Positions 7,911-16,350 of a DNA stretch of 45,458 nucleotides are shown in pieces. The first letter of the stretch is position 1, and every line of letters starts with the position of its first letter. The DNA lies in assembly GCA_041648665.1 (NCBI GenBank), contig JBAZOP010000018.1:1-45458 (forward strand). The letters run 5' to 3'. The notes below the pieces were generated by a model that was not told where the DNA came from, ran no database searches, and saw only the letters and a program-made list of their open reading frames with translations. Position numbers and translations under genes: made by a program. The stretch is from a bacterium. Its GTDB lineage: Bacteria > UBA10199 > 2-02-FULL-44-16 > JAAZCA01.

Positions 7911-10900
7911 TAGTACGCCCCCCCTGGCACATAGTTCTCGCCGATAAGGATGTTCACCGCCTCGGCCAGACGCGCCACAACCGTGGTACTGGAAAGCAGC
8001 GCATCGCCCAGCCCAAAGATGTTGATAGTGACGGGCTGCACGCCCTGCGCCTGGTCGCCGCCCGCCGGCGTTCCCACCGCGGGCGCCGGCGTCGTGGGTG
8101 TGGTAGCCATGCCCGCCGGAACACCGCCCGTGCCGATCATCGCCCCCGCCGCGTTGAGCTGGCGCACCAGCTCGCCAATGAGCGCCGCGTCAATGCCCGT
8201 CTCCGCCGCTGCGTTCTGCGCCACGACCACGCCAGCAATGGCTTCCATCACTGCCTTGATCTTGTTCGCCGTCTCCACGGCTCTCGTGAGCGCGTCGCCC
8301 CACTGCGTGCCGATAGAGACCAGCGCCGGAACCAGCACGCCAACCGCCGCTTTCATCGCCGCTACGAACTTGTACAGCCAGGACACCAGCCCGCCCACGG
8401 CGGTCTCCGAGGCGTTGAGATTAAAGTCCTTCAGCCCCTTCAGCATCTCGCCCAAGCTAAGCACCTCAAAGATGCTCTTGATCTGCCCGCCTACCTCCGC
8501 TGCCGCGCCAAGAGCCTTGTCCGCGAATCCCGCCTTGACGCGCAATAGCGCGTTGGCAATGAGTGGCGCGGCTACTTCCAGCGCGGCCAGGTATGCGGTC
8601 AAGAAGGGCACGAACGTCGGTGCGGGCGGCACCACCGCCGTGAGCTGCACCCCCAGGATGTCGAACAGCTTTTTGACGTTATCGGCCAGCCCCGCCGCCG
8701 TGGAGAGCATGGTGTCGCCGATCTTGGCTTTGACCGCCATGATCACCTCGGCAGCGCGAATGGCCGCCCCCGCTGCCAGTGCCCCCCAGAGGGTGAGGTC
8801 GGGGAACTTGTCGGGTACTTGGAGCTTGGCCAGGTCAGCGCCGATGATAGCAAACAGCTTGCTGAACGTGTCGGCTACGCCCGTTGCGGCCATGAGCACG
8901 TCCGGGCCGATGGCCGCCTCCACTGCGCGGATCACCTCCACCACGCGGATAGCGACGCCGGCCATGAGCGCGCCCCAGCGTTCCAGGTCGGGCATCTCTT
9001 TGGGCAGCGCTATCTTGCTAAAGTCGGGCATGACCCCGAACAGCTTGGCGAACTTGTCGGCAATGCCCGCCTCGCCGCCCGTTTCGTTGAGCGTGTTCGC
9101 GCCCATGATGGCCTCGGCCTCTTTCATGGCCCGCGCCGCCGTCACCGCACCGTCACGAATGGCATTGCCCCACGCTGCCCAGTCAATCGCCGCCGGGCCG
9201 CCCTTCATATTCGAGAGTTGCGAGAACACCCCCAGCACTTTGCCGATGAGGTCGGTCGCGGCACTCAGCGCGTCGCGGGTGCCCTGGTCGAGTCCACCCA
9301 CCAGGCCGTTTACCAGGTCAATGGCTATCTGCCAGGTTTCCTTCGATGGCGAATGGCTGTTCGCTTCGTCGCGCATCCCGCCGATGATGTTGGCGATCAG
9401 CCGCTTGGCCCCGTCAGCCAGTTCCTGCGCCTTGCGCGTCAGCCCCTCTTTCAGGCCGTTGAACATATCCTCGCCGAGCCTCTGCATCTGCGCGGGCAGG
9501 CCAGAGAAGAAGGCTTTGATCGCGTCCCAGGCGTCCCGCGCCGTCTGTCCGATGATCGCCCATGCGTCAACCCACACCGCCTTCAGCTCTGCTATCATGT
9601 CAAACCAGAGGGTACGCAACTGCACCTGGAAAATGCGCAGATAGCCCTCCACCGTTTCCTTGAACGCGGATACCGTGTTCTGTAGGGTTTGCCACGCCCC
9701 CGCCCAGTCCCCCTGAATAGCCTGCATCACCGCCGTCAGAATGCCCTGGATCACGTTGATGACCGTGCTCACGATGACCTGAATCGCGCCCATCACCGTG
9801 GTGACAACGGCCTGAATCGCAGGCCACACCGCATTGAACACGGCAAAGATGATGTCCATTGACGTGCTGATGATGGTCTGAATCGCGGGGAGATTCTCGC
9901 GGATGATGTCGGCGATGGTGGTGATAACGCTGACCACCACGGGCATAACCGCCTTAACCACCGTGGCGATGACCGAGAACACCTGCGCGAACACGGGCAT
10001 CATCGCCTTGATGATGTCCAACACCAGCGGCACAACCGTCTGAATCACCTGACCCAGCGCGGGCCATACCGCATTCCAAATGGCCTGAATGGAGGTCATG
10101 ACCGAGGCCACGGTATCGCGGATGAGAGGCAGGTTGCCGACAATCCAGGTGATGATCGTGCCAATGACCGAGGCTACCACCGGCGCGATCTGTCCGAGGG
10201 CCGTGGTGATCATGCCCCCGGCCTGCGCGAACACCGGCCCCAGCGTGGCCATGATCGGGCCGATGTTGGCAGAGAGGGTGTTGAATACCTGGAGCACCGA
10301 GGGCATGACCGCCTGCACGCGCGCCGCAAAGGTCTCGACCTTGCCGGTGATAAAGTCGAGCACCGGGCCGATCACCGCCGCCGCCTTGGGCGCATCCGCC
10401 CCCAGCAGGTCAGGCAACACCGAGATAGCCCCGGCCTTGATACCCTTCGCGCCCCCACCGACAGCGGAGAATGCCTTTTGCGCCGATGCCGCTGCGCTCT
10501 GCGCTTTGCTCATGCCAGCGGTCAGCCCCGCGCCGATGCGCTTGCCAAAGGCAGCGATGGCGGTCATGTTCTTTTCGTCGGTGAGCACGTTCAGGAAGCT
10601 CGCCATTGGCCCCTGCAAGGCTTCCCACACGCCCTTGCTCATATCGCGCTTGACGATGTTCATCGTCTCTTTGATCGTGGAGCCGAGGCCAGCCAGCGAG
10701 GTCGCCTGATCTTTGGCCGCGCCCTCAAAGCCGCTGCCCTTCATCTCTTCCCCGAACGCCTTGAAAAAGCCCGCCGCGCCGACCGTGCCCTCAGACACGT
10801 CCGAGAGTTGCTTGCCCATGCGCGCCAGAATGTCATTGACCGGCACGCCCGCGCCGACCAGCTGCAGCATGTCATCGCCCATGAGCTTGCCCTTGCCACG

Positions 10901-11842
10901 AATCTGGCCCATGACCAGGCCAAGCTGCTGGATCACCTGGTCGCTCTTGCCCGTGGCCGCTGCAAAGTCCACAAGCTGCGTTACCAGGCCCTTGGCTTCC
11001 TCGCGGGTTGCGCCAAAGGCCATGCTCGTCTTCAGCGCGTCGCCGATCATGCCGCTCTCAAAGGGCGACTGCGCACCCATCTTTTCCACCCAGCGCAGCA
11101 GGTCCGCCGCGATAGGAGCCGCCGCGTCACGCGCCGCGTTAAGGTCGAGCTGCCCCGTGGTGACGCTCTTGGTCACGTTGACGAGCTGGTTGCTCTTGGC
11201 CGTCAGCGCGGCCATCGCCGCCTGCTCTTCGGAGAGCTTGCCCCGCACCTTGTCCAGAGCAATGACTTCCTTTTCCTTTTGCGCCGCCGAGAGCTTGCCG
11301 TTTGCCAGCGCCGCCGCCGTCTTTTGCTCCTGAATACTCACCGCGTTGCTGTGCTCGCGCACCGCCTGCTGCAAGTCCTGGAGCTTTTCCGTTTCTTTGG
11401 CCGTGAGCTGTACGCGCACCTGCCCCGCCGCCACGACCTCCGTGGTGCCCTTCATCAGCTCTTTGGTGACCATCGCCCCCAACGAGGCTTGCATCCGCTG
11501 TTGATCTGCCACGGCGGTGTAGGACGCGCCGAGGTTGTTTTTCAGCGCGTTCGCCGCCGCGCTGATACCGCCCAGCGCCAGTTGCCCCAACGCCGTGCCC
11601 AGGGCCACCGTCTTGGCGCTGATGCCCGCCATCGCCGCACCCGCGCCAGAGGCCGCCGAGCCGAGGCCACCCATCGCTGCGCCCACCGACTTGGCCGCGC
11701 CCGACGCGCCCGACGCCTTGCCCGCAAAGCCAGACGTTTCACCGCCCAGCCCTTGCAACGAGGAACGCGCCTTGTTCAGCACCGCGCTCATTTCGTCCTT
11801 GGCGGAAAGCACCACCCTCAGTTCCGCCGCCGTCATCGCCAT
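7910..11842 (-). CDS. Tail tape measure protein
   Basis: At 1310 residues this is the longest gene here. It sets tail length and is expelled during DNA injection. It begins with a helical region (ELRVVLSAKDEMSAVLNKARSS), has Ala/Gly-rich and long coiled segments, and hydrophobic stretches at about residues 530-700 with repeated WNAVWP and VMPV motifs. A tape-measure tandem-domain part follows, with LGEDMFNGLKEGL and NSHSPSKE. By the usual proportionality its length implies a tail of roughly 200 nm. It follows the frameshifted chaperone pair directly. No muralytic domain was recognised. Confidence 0.93.
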   Translation of the reverse strand: MAMTAAELRVVLSAKDEMSAVLNKARSSLQGLGGETSGFAGKASGASGAAKSVGAAMGGLGSAASGAGAAMAGISAKTVALGTALGQLALGGISAAANALKNNLGASYTAVADQQRMQASLGAMVTKELMKGTTEVVAAGQVRVQLTAKETEKLQDLQQAVREHSNAVSIQEQKTAAALANGKLSAAQKEKEVIALDKVRGKLSEEQAAMAALTAKSNQLVNVTKSVTTGQLDLNAARDAAAPIAADLLRWVEKMGAQSPFESGMIGDALKTSMAFGATREEAKGLVTQLVDFAAATGKSDQVIQQLGLVMGQIRGKGKLMGDDMLQLVGAGVPVNDILARMGKQLSDVSEGTVGAAGFFKAFGEEMKGSGFEGAAKDQATSLAGLGSTIKETMNIVKRDMSKGVWEALQGPMASFLNVLTDEKNMTAIAAFGKRIGAGLTAGMSKAQSAAASAQKAFSAVGGGAKGIKAGAISVLPDLLGADAPKAAAVIGPVLDFITGKVETFAARVQAVMPSVLQVFNTLSANIGPIMATLGPVFAQAGGMITTALGQIAPVVASVIGTIITWIVGNLPLIRDTVASVMTSIQAIWNAVWPALGQVIQTVVPLVLDIIKAMMPVFAQVFSVIATVVKAVMPVVVSVITTIADIIRENLPAIQTIISTSMDIIFAVFNAVWPAIQAVVTTVMGAIQVIVSTVINVIQGILTAVMQAIQGDWAGAWQTLQNTVSAFKETVEGYLRIFQVQLRTLWFDMIAELKAVWVDAWAIIGQTARDAWDAIKAFFSGLPAQMQRLGEDMFNGLKEGLTRKAQELADGAKRLIANIIGGMRDEANSHSPSKETWQIAIDLVNGLVGGLDQGTRDALSAATDLIGKVLGVFSQLSNMKGGPAAIDWAAWGNAIRDGAVTAARAMKEAEAIMGANTLNETGGEAGIADKFAKLFGVMPDFSKIALPKEMPDLERWGALMAGVAIRVVEVIRAVEAAIGPDVLMAATGVADTFSKLFAIIGADLAKLQVPDKFPDLTLWGALAAGAAIRAAEVIMAVKAKIGDTMLSTAAGLADNVKKLFDILGVQLTAVVPPAPTFVPFLTAYLAALEVAAPLIANALLRVKAGFADKALGAAAEVGGQIKSIFEVLSLGEMLKGLKDFNLNASETAVGGLVSWLYKFVAAMKAAVGVLVPALVSIGTQWGDALTRAVETANKIKAVMEAIAGVVVAQNAAAETGIDAALIGELVRQLNAAGAMIGTGGVPAGMATTPTTPAPAVGTPAGGDQAQGVQPVTINIFGLGDALLSSTTVVARLAEAVNILIGENYVPGGAY

Positions 11843-11845
11843 TCG

Positions 11846-12399
11846 CTATTTCCTCTCGCTTTGGAGGCGGGTTATCACGCGCTCTAGCACGTCCTCTGGA
11901 CACTCGCACAAGTCGCGCCAACTCCACTGCATCGCTACCATCACCTCCGCGTCAGATTTGTTCTGCGCGTCCCATGCCTCCCAAAACGCATCCCGGCTGA
12001 GCCGGGTCACGATACGTTTTTTGGTGCTTCCTCCGCCTGTTCCTTTTCCATCGCGGCGATGTGTTCGCTAAGCACCGCCTCGATTTCGGCGGCCACATCC
12101 TCTTTGAGGCTTGCGAATGCCTTTTCCGTCACGCGCACCGGCTTGTCGTGGTCGTCCACGAGCGCCCAGTCCACGATCCAGGCCAGCCAACGCATCTTTT
12201 CAGCGCGGGCCATGTCCAACTCGAACTCTGGAATATCCGCGCCGCCGTCCTGGAGCTTCATGGCCGTGCGCCCCCAGGAGTTGAACTTGAGCGCCATGAC
12301 CTCGCCGTGGTTCAGGCGCGTCTTGACCTCGATCCACCCGCCGCCTGGCAAGTCCAGCACCTTCGTTTCCGCCGTCACAAAGCCTCGTCTGCTGCTCAC
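11846..12399 (-). CDS. Tail assembly chaperone, -1 frameshift product (gpGT-like)
   Basis: Extended form of the upstream chaperone, made by -1 slippage on A-AAA-AAC at 12022-12016, five codons before the normal stop at 12007. Translating the -1 frame by hand from that point gives about 58 more residues with ordinary composition (RLSRDAFWEAWDAQ, then WSWRDLC and VLERVITRLQ). It ends at TAG 11848-11846, four bases before the tape measure ATG. The second part has no start codon of its own near its beginning, which fits frameshifting. This arrangement is standard before tape measure genes. The frameshift efficiency is unknown. Confidence 0.82.
12007..12399 (-). CDS. Tail assembly chaperone (gpG-like)
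   Basis: A 130-residue protein with an acidic, helical C-terminus, located between tail tube and tape measure. It acts in the cytoplasm, holding the tape measure protein before tail tube polymerisation. The internal segments WIEVKTRLNHGEVMALKF and MRWLAWIVDWALVDDHDK fit this family. The A-AAA-AAC slippery sequence lies five codons before its stop and allows the longer product. Confidence 0.82.
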   Translation of the reverse strand: MSSRRGFVTAETKVLDLPGGGWIEVKTRLNHGEVMALKFNSWGRTAMKLQDGGADIPEFELDMARAEKMRWLAWIVDWALVDDHDKPVRVTEKAFASLKEDVAAEIEAVLSEHIAAMEKEQAEEAPKNVS

Positions 12400-12662
12400 T
12401 CCTCTGGCCTCCCCTCTCCCGTTATCCCAATCGTTGTCTCACTGCGCGCGATCACCTGCGCGTTGCGCCAGCGCCACACCCGTGGCCCCACGGCCAACAC
12501 CAGGGTGAAGCGCCCGCCGTGCTCTAGCAGAAACTCGTCAAAGGCGGCGAGGGCCGCCGTGACCGACGCGCCCCCGCCCGTGGTCTGCAACTGCCAGCGG
12601 CCCAGCAGCGCCGCCTCGCGTCCCGCCGAAAGCAACCGCCCGCTTATTCCACTGGCTTGCAT
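12396..12662 (-). CDS. Small tail-module protein of unknown function
   Basis: 88 residues, placed between tail tube and tail chaperone, with an ATGA-type overlap to the next gene. The central segment LLEHGGRFTLVLAVGPRVWRWRNAQV looks beta-rich. No family recognised. Its position suggests a role in tail assembly or a minor structural part. Confidence 0.65.
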   Translation of the reverse strand: MQASGISGRLLSAGREAALLGRWQLQTTGGGASVTAALAAFDEFLLEHGGRFTLVLAVGPRVWRWRNAQVIARSETTIGITGEGRPEE

Positions 12663-12679
12663 TCTTTACCAGTCCCTTA

Positions 12680-13075
12680 CTACTTCTGCCCCCAAGCCCC
12701 GTTTGCGCTGAAATTAGCGCTGATCTTGACCGCATCGCCCACGCCGGTTTCGACCGACATGTCCAGCCACGCCGGGCCGTACCAGTATTTCGTGATGGCG
12801 TCAGACGACGGGTACAGGTACAACTTCACGCCGTCCGCACTGTCCGAGCCGTCATAGATGTTATCGTTGGTATCGTCCCAAAAGCCCTCGAAACTGCCCT
12901 TGATGTCCTTGAGACCCGCGACGTAGACCTTGTTGGTGTCGCCAAAGGCGGTCACCTCCACTGTGTCGCGGCTCATGTCCAACGACCACGTGGTCAGCGA
13001 GGTGATACTTGTCGCGTTCCCCGTGCCCGTGGTGGACATGTAGACCAGTCCGTGCCGACCATGGTAAAGAGCCAT
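12680..13075 (-). CDS. Major tail tube protein
   Basis: A 131-residue beta-rich protein (ITSLTTWSLDMSRDTVEVTAFGDTNKVYVAGLKDIKGSFEGFWDD) that matches the lambda gpV / siphovirus tail tube type, including the common pattern D.VEVTAFGD...G..D..GSF.GFWD. Hexameric rings of it would form the tail tube. It lies before the tail chaperones and tape measure, as expected, but is separated from the connector genes by the 13.1-15.4 kb cargo cassette. Confidence 0.85.
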   Translation of the reverse strand: MALYHGRHGLVYMSTTGTGNATSITSLTTWSLDMSRDTVEVTAFGDTNKVYVAGLKDIKGSFEGFWDDTNDNIYDGSDSADGVKLYLYPSSDAITKYWYGPAWLDMSVETGVGDAVKISANFSANGAWGQK

Positions 13076-13079
13076 TGCT

Positions 13080-14129
13080 CTACTCCTTCAGTTTTGCTAT
13101 CAGGTCTGCCACTCTTGCGTCGAACGTGTGCCCCTGAATGAGCGCCTGCGCCTGCGCCAGCCGACGCGCGCGCTCCTCGCCATGCGCCAGATAGTAGCGA
13201 ATCAGTCCCTCCAGCTCCGCCGGGGTGCTGAAGGTGGGCACCACGTCCCCGAATATCTCGCCCACTTCGGGGCGATAGTCGGTGATGAAAAACGAACCGC
13301 ACGCCGCCAGCTCGTAGCAGCGGGGGTTCATACTCTCCGCGCCCAGGACGTGCAGCGCGTCGCGCCCCCAGCCGATAGACGTGCGGTGAATGTTCAGCCC
13401 GATCTTGGCTTTGCGGTACAGCGCGGCGGTGATAGCGTTACTCACTACCCCGTCGCGCAGGTGCTTGCGCAGTGGATGCCGCGAACCCAGCAACCCCCAC
13501 GCGCCGTAAAGCCCAAAGTCAATACCGTCCCAGTTGACGGCGCTCAGCGCCTCTACCCGCTCGATAAAGCCCGTGGCCACGAAGACCACGTCGTGCGCGG
13601 GCGCGTTCGGGATGTCCCCCTCCTGCGTTTCGGCGTGATGACGCTCCGGCTCATAGGCGTGCTGCCAGTAGTACACCCGCTCGCAGTGCGGCTTGAACGT
13701 CTCCACACTGGCGCGCTCGTTTGTCCACACCACGTCGGACATGCCGGCAATGCGGCATTCGCGTTCATCGTCGTAAGGCGACTCGGTGAGAATGGTCGCT
13801 ACGCGCAGGCCCGCGCGCCGAAAGAGCTTCATGGCCTCCGGGTGCATGTAGCTGCCGCAAATGATCAGCACCCAGTCCACCTGGTGACACAGCGCGCGCT
13901 CCAATATCCCCGCCGTGGCCATGTAGAGATAATCGCCCGCCGACGGCTTGGGCGTGCGGCCCTTGTTGTGCTTCCAGGCCCACGTGAGAAAACCGCCCCA
14001 ATATTGGATGCGCCCGTCCAGGGCGTACTCCACAATCTCTACCCCTTGGCGTTTCAGCGCGTCATGGACGCCGCGCCAGACGTCCGCTACCGCCCAAGTC
14101 GCGCCGGGGTGAACCAAGAGCACCTTCAT
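13080..14129 (-). CDS. GT4-like (CgeB-type) glycosyltransferase
   Basis: A 349-residue predicted cytoplasmic glycosyltransferase of the GT-B fold. The N-terminus MKVLLVHPG is the first Rossmann strand. Near the C-terminus, SMNPRCYELAACGSFFITD followed by GDVVPTFSTPAEL is the nucleotide-sugar-binding region typical of Glyco_trans_1_2/CgeB proteins. It starts within the zinc protein's stop (ATGA). It sits in a non-standard position inside the tail genes with a methyltransferase upstream, so it could modify virion proteins, phage DNA or a host surface glycan. Sugar and acceptor cannot be read from the sequence. Confidence 0.82.
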   Translation of the reverse strand: MKVLLVHPGATWAVADVWRGVHDALKRQGVEIVEYALDGRIQYWGGFLTWAWKHNKGRTPKPSAGDYLYMATAGILERALCHQVDWVLIICGSYMHPEAMKLFRRAGLRVATILTESPYDDERECRIAGMSDVVWTNERASVETFKPHCERVYYWQHAYEPERHHAETQEGDIPNAPAHDVVFVATGFIERVEALSAVNWDGIDFGLYGAWGLLGSRHPLRKHLRDGVVSNAITAALYRKAKIGLNIHRTSIGWGRDALHVLGAESMNPRCYELAACGSFFITDYRPEVGEIFGDVVPTFSTPAELEGLIRYYLAHGEERARRLAQAQALIQGHTFDARVADLIAKLKE

Positions 14130-14263
14130 GCCGCCGTCGGCTCCGGCTCTTTGTCCTCTTTGCCCGCCGCCTCTTGCTTGGTGCGGCAATCCTCGCACAC
14201 CGGCCCGTCCTCCAGGTACAACACGCGGTGACATACCGCACAGAGACACCATGCCCTCGCCAT
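14126..14263 (-). CDS. Small zinc-ribbon protein
   Basis: A 45-residue protein beginning MARAWCLCAVCHR, with a second Cys pair CEDC. The four-cysteine arrangement is a rubredoxin/zinc-ribbon knuckle. The ATG at 14263 overlaps the methyltransferase stop (TAATG) and the stop overlaps the glycosyltransferase ATG, so it is translated in series with both. The C-terminus is charged and low in complexity. Function unknown. Confidence 0.7.
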   Translation of the reverse strand: MARAWCLCAVCHRVLYLEDGPVCEDCRTKQEAAGKEDKEPEPTAA

Positions 14264-14868
14264 TATTCCCCCTCCTTTGGTTTCTCCCCCTGGATACCGC
14301 ACTGATACCACGCCCCCACCGGGATGCGCGGGTCGCGGTAGCGGTCAATCTCTGCCAGCTCCACAAACCCCGCCTGTTTCAGCGCCCGCGCCAGAGTCTC
14401 GCGGTCATAGGCCCACTTGTGCGGCGACTCTTGCGCGTCCGAGTAGAGAATGAGGTGACACACCGCGTTGAGGTCGGCAATAGGCCACCACACCCGTTCC
14501 GGGTATTCGATGGCGTCAATCGTTCCGGCCAGCCAGCGCCGCAACACCTCGCGCGCGTCCGGCACCACCACGCCGATCTTGCCCCCCGGCGTGAGCACGC
14601 GGAACGCCTCGCGCAGAAACGCCTGCCCCTCGGTGTAACTCAAATGCTCCAGGAAATGCCCAGCGTAAATCTCATCCAGGTCACCCGCGTCGCAGTTGCT
14701 CAGGAACTCGGTCGCGTCGGCATGATAGTCGGCGGGCATAGCCGGGTTGCTATCGAGGTTCCTGTAGTAGCTCAAAGGGAATTCGCCGCTCCCAACATTC
14801 AGCCGCCGGTCAACAGTTCGTGCCAGTGCATCAACATCCGCGTATTCTTCCATTTGCTCCACATTCAC
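14263..14868 (-). CDS. Class I SAM-dependent methyltransferase
   Basis: A 201-residue methyltransferase of the Methyltransf_11 type. RRLNVGSGEFP (about 22-32) is the SAM-binding glycine motif I, YRNLDSNP carries the acidic residue after strand 2, and EIYAGHFLEHL with VLTPGGKIGVVVPD are motifs typical of small-molecule or glycan methyltransferases. It lacks the NPPY-like motif of DNA enzymes. It is coupled to a zinc protein and a glycosyltransferase, which points to methylation of a glycan or sugar. ATG 14868 has no clear ribosome site. The ATG at 14853 is an alternative. Confidence 0.83.
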   Translation of the reverse strand: MNVEQMEEYADVDALARTVDRRLNVGSGEFPLSYYRNLDSNPAMPADYHADATEFLSNCDAGDLDEIYAGHFLEHLSYTEGQAFLREAFRVLTPGGKIGVVVPDAREVLRRWLAGTIDAIEYPERVWWPIADLNAVCHLILYSDAQESPHKWAYDRETLARALKQAGFVELAEIDRYRDPRIPVGAWYQCGIQGEKPKEGE

Positions 14869-14882
14869 GTTTGTGCTATAAT
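14854..14882 (+). promoter_or_regulatory. Promoter of the second HNH gene
   Basis: A perfect -10 TATAAT at 14877-14882 preceded by TGC (extended -10), with TTGCTC 17 bp upstream as a partial -35. It overlaps the 5' end of the methyltransferase gene on the other strand. A strong ribosome site AGGAGG follows at about 14891. Confidence 0.75.
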
Positions 14883-14905
14883 GCGCGCCAGGAGGATAAA
14901 CCTAG

Positions 14906-15445
14906 ATGCCTAAGCAAGCCGAAGACATGAAATTCGCCCCCCAGATGCGCCCTCGCAATGGACAATGGATTGAGTGCGAGACATGCGGTCGCGTCTTCTA
15001 CGTTAGGCCGTCGCGCATAAAACAGGCCCAGATGCACGGTGTGCACATACGATTCTGCTCTGCCAAGTGCTATGACAAGACCGGCGACAAGAATCCAATG
15101 TGGGGCAAGAAGCACACTGCTGAAGCGCGCCAGAAATTCGTCGCGAATCCCAATAGACCGCGCTTCCAAGCTGGCCCCGACAACCCTAACGTCGCCCGCT
15201 ATGCCTTCGGGTTCAAGGGAACCACCGCGCAGTGGTGGCAAGAGCATCTGCGACATACTATTGGCCAATGCCAGGCATGTGGGTACAACACTGAGCCACA
15301 CATCTTGCAGGTTCACCACATAGACCGTAACCGCCGAAACAATACCAGCGAGAATCTGCTTCTGCTGTGCCCCAACTGCCATCAGCTAGAGCACTATCGC
15401 GCCAAAGATGGCGGGTATCAGGGGCATCCCAACGGCACGGACTAA
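14906..15445 (+). CDS. HNH homing endonuclease with NUMOD3-like motif
   Basis: A 179-residue endonuclease on the strand opposite to its neighbours. It has an N-terminal zinc finger (CETCG...FCSAKC), then a NUMOD3-like DNA-binding motif (NPMWGKKHTAEARQKF, about 68-83). The catalytic HNH part (QACGYNT..LQVHHIDRN, then NLLLLCPNCHQLEH) is at about 128-170. Its own promoter and AGGAGG ribosome site make it self-contained. Its TAA overlaps the stop of the convergent tail-completion gene by a few bases, which shows very compact insertion. It is not closely similar to the HNH at 2092, so the two insertions look independent. Confidence 0.9.
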   Translation: MPKQAEDMKFAPQMRPRNGQWIECETCGRVFYVRPSRIKQAQMHGVHIRFCSAKCYDKTGDKNPMWGKKHTAEARQKFVANPNRPRFQAGPDNPNVARYAFGFKGTTAQWWQEHLRHTIGQCQACGYNTEPHILQVHHIDRNRRNNTSENLLLLCPNCHQLEHYRAKDGGYQGHPNGTD

Positions 15446-15837
15446 TGCCACACCTCGAACTCCAGGATCACCTGCACCCACCCCGTCACGGCGTCCTCCA
15501 GGTCGTTTGCGCCCTGGTAGGTCACCGTGGACTGAATCCCCGTCGTCCCGCCCAGCTTGCCCGCGTAACCGTCCAGGCAGGCCAGCACCTGGTCGGCCAC
15601 TGCCTGCGCGCCGCTGGCCGTGGTCGCCCAACACGCCACCTGCCAGCGCTCGCTCACCGTGCTTGTGGCCGTGCCAAAGGCCGGGCCGGGCGACGCGCTG
15701 ATACGCTGATAGGTGATGGCAGGCAGGGCCATGCCCTCGCCGAGAATGAACGCCGTCACCCGCGTGCCCACCAGCGCCGCCGTGCCCGCGTGCGCCTTTA
15801 GCGCTGCCTCGATGCCCTGGCCAATAGTCAGCGTCAT
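15442..15837 (-). CDS. Tail completion protein (DUF3168-like)
   Basis: 131 residues, beta-rich C-terminal half (ERWQVACWATT, then WVQVILEFEVWH) and an N-terminal IEAALKAHAGTAALVG helix. Pattern and place after the gp10-like gene fit the DUF3168 tail-terminator/completion family, which closes the head-proximal end of the tail. The ATG overlaps the stop of the previous gene. Confidence 0.75.
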   Translation of the reverse strand: MTLTIGQGIEAALKAHAGTAALVGTRVTAFILGEGMALPAITYQRISASPGPAFGTATSTVSERWQVACWATTASGAQAVADQVLACLDGYAGKLGGTTGIQSTVTYQGANDLEDAVTGWVQVILEFEVWH

Positions 15838-16277
15838 TTGAGCATCGCCTCTAGCATCTCTTCCACTTTGGCCTGTACCGCGCCCATGATCTCGTCGCGG
15901 TGCTCGTCAATGGCGGGGCGGATGTAGGGACGCGCCGGCATGGTCACCTCTTTCACGCGATGCCACGCGCCGTCTTTGGTCTGGAAGGTCAGCCAGCCCC
16001 CGCCGCGCGCGCGAATGACGCCGCCATACTCGTGGATCGCCGCGTAGGGCGTGTCCGTCACCAGCGCGGCATAATCGGCGCGTACTTCCTGCTTCCAGTT
16101 GTTGAGCAGGTTGCCCGTGTCAATGAGGTCGGCGTCACGGATGTTCTGCTTGACCTGGCCCTCCAAGACCATGAGGCCCGCTTGCAGCGCCGCCTTCATC
16201 ACCACGCCGCGCGCGCCGTTGAGCCGGTCGAGCGATTTCTGAAACTTGTCCAGGCCCTCGATCTTGACGCTCAGCAT
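15834..16277 (-). CDS. HK97 gp10-like neck/tail protein
   Basis: 147 residues. The pattern VKIEGLDKFQKSLDRL near the start, then IDTGNLLNNWKQEV and AAIHEYGGVIRARG, is characteristic of the HK97 gp10-like family that joins head and tail. I place the start at ATG 16277, within the TGATG overlap with the preceding micro-gene, in preference to the TTG one codon upstream. Confidence 0.85.
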   Translation of the reverse strand: MLSVKIEGLDKFQKSLDRLNGARGVVMKAALQAGLMVLEGQVKQNIRDADLIDTGNLLNNWKQEVRADYAALVTDTPYAAIHEYGGVIRARGGGWLTFQTKDGAWHRVKEVTMPARPYIRPAIDEHRDEIMGAVQAKVEEMLEAMLK

Positions 16278-16348
16278 CAACCGCCCCGTCTGCGATTGCG
16301 TTTCAGCCGCTTGTCTCGCGGCGTCCCCTGCGATGGTTTCCCGCCCAT
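16277..16348 (-). CDS. Basic 23-residue micro-protein
   Basis: Short gene reading MGGKPSQGTPRDKRLKRNRR and three more residues. Its GTP-D-RLK-N core looks like short basic proteins I recall from other siphovirus head-tail regions. It fills the gap between two connector genes, with a TGATG junction downstream. Function unknown; the length makes the call tentative. Confidence 0.5.
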   Translation of the reverse strand: MGGKPSQGTPRDKRLKRNRRRGG

Positions 16349-16350
16349 GT

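Noticed and set aside
7950..11887. Long plus-strand frames (564, 469 and others) under the tape measure
   Set aside because: Shadows of a high-GC gene; Ser/Ala/Pro/Arg-rich, no start signals, opposite to the operon.
15039..15382. Minus-strand frame of 168 codons under the second HNH gene
   Set aside because: Shadow of the HNH gene, which has motifs, promoter and ribosome site on the plus strand.
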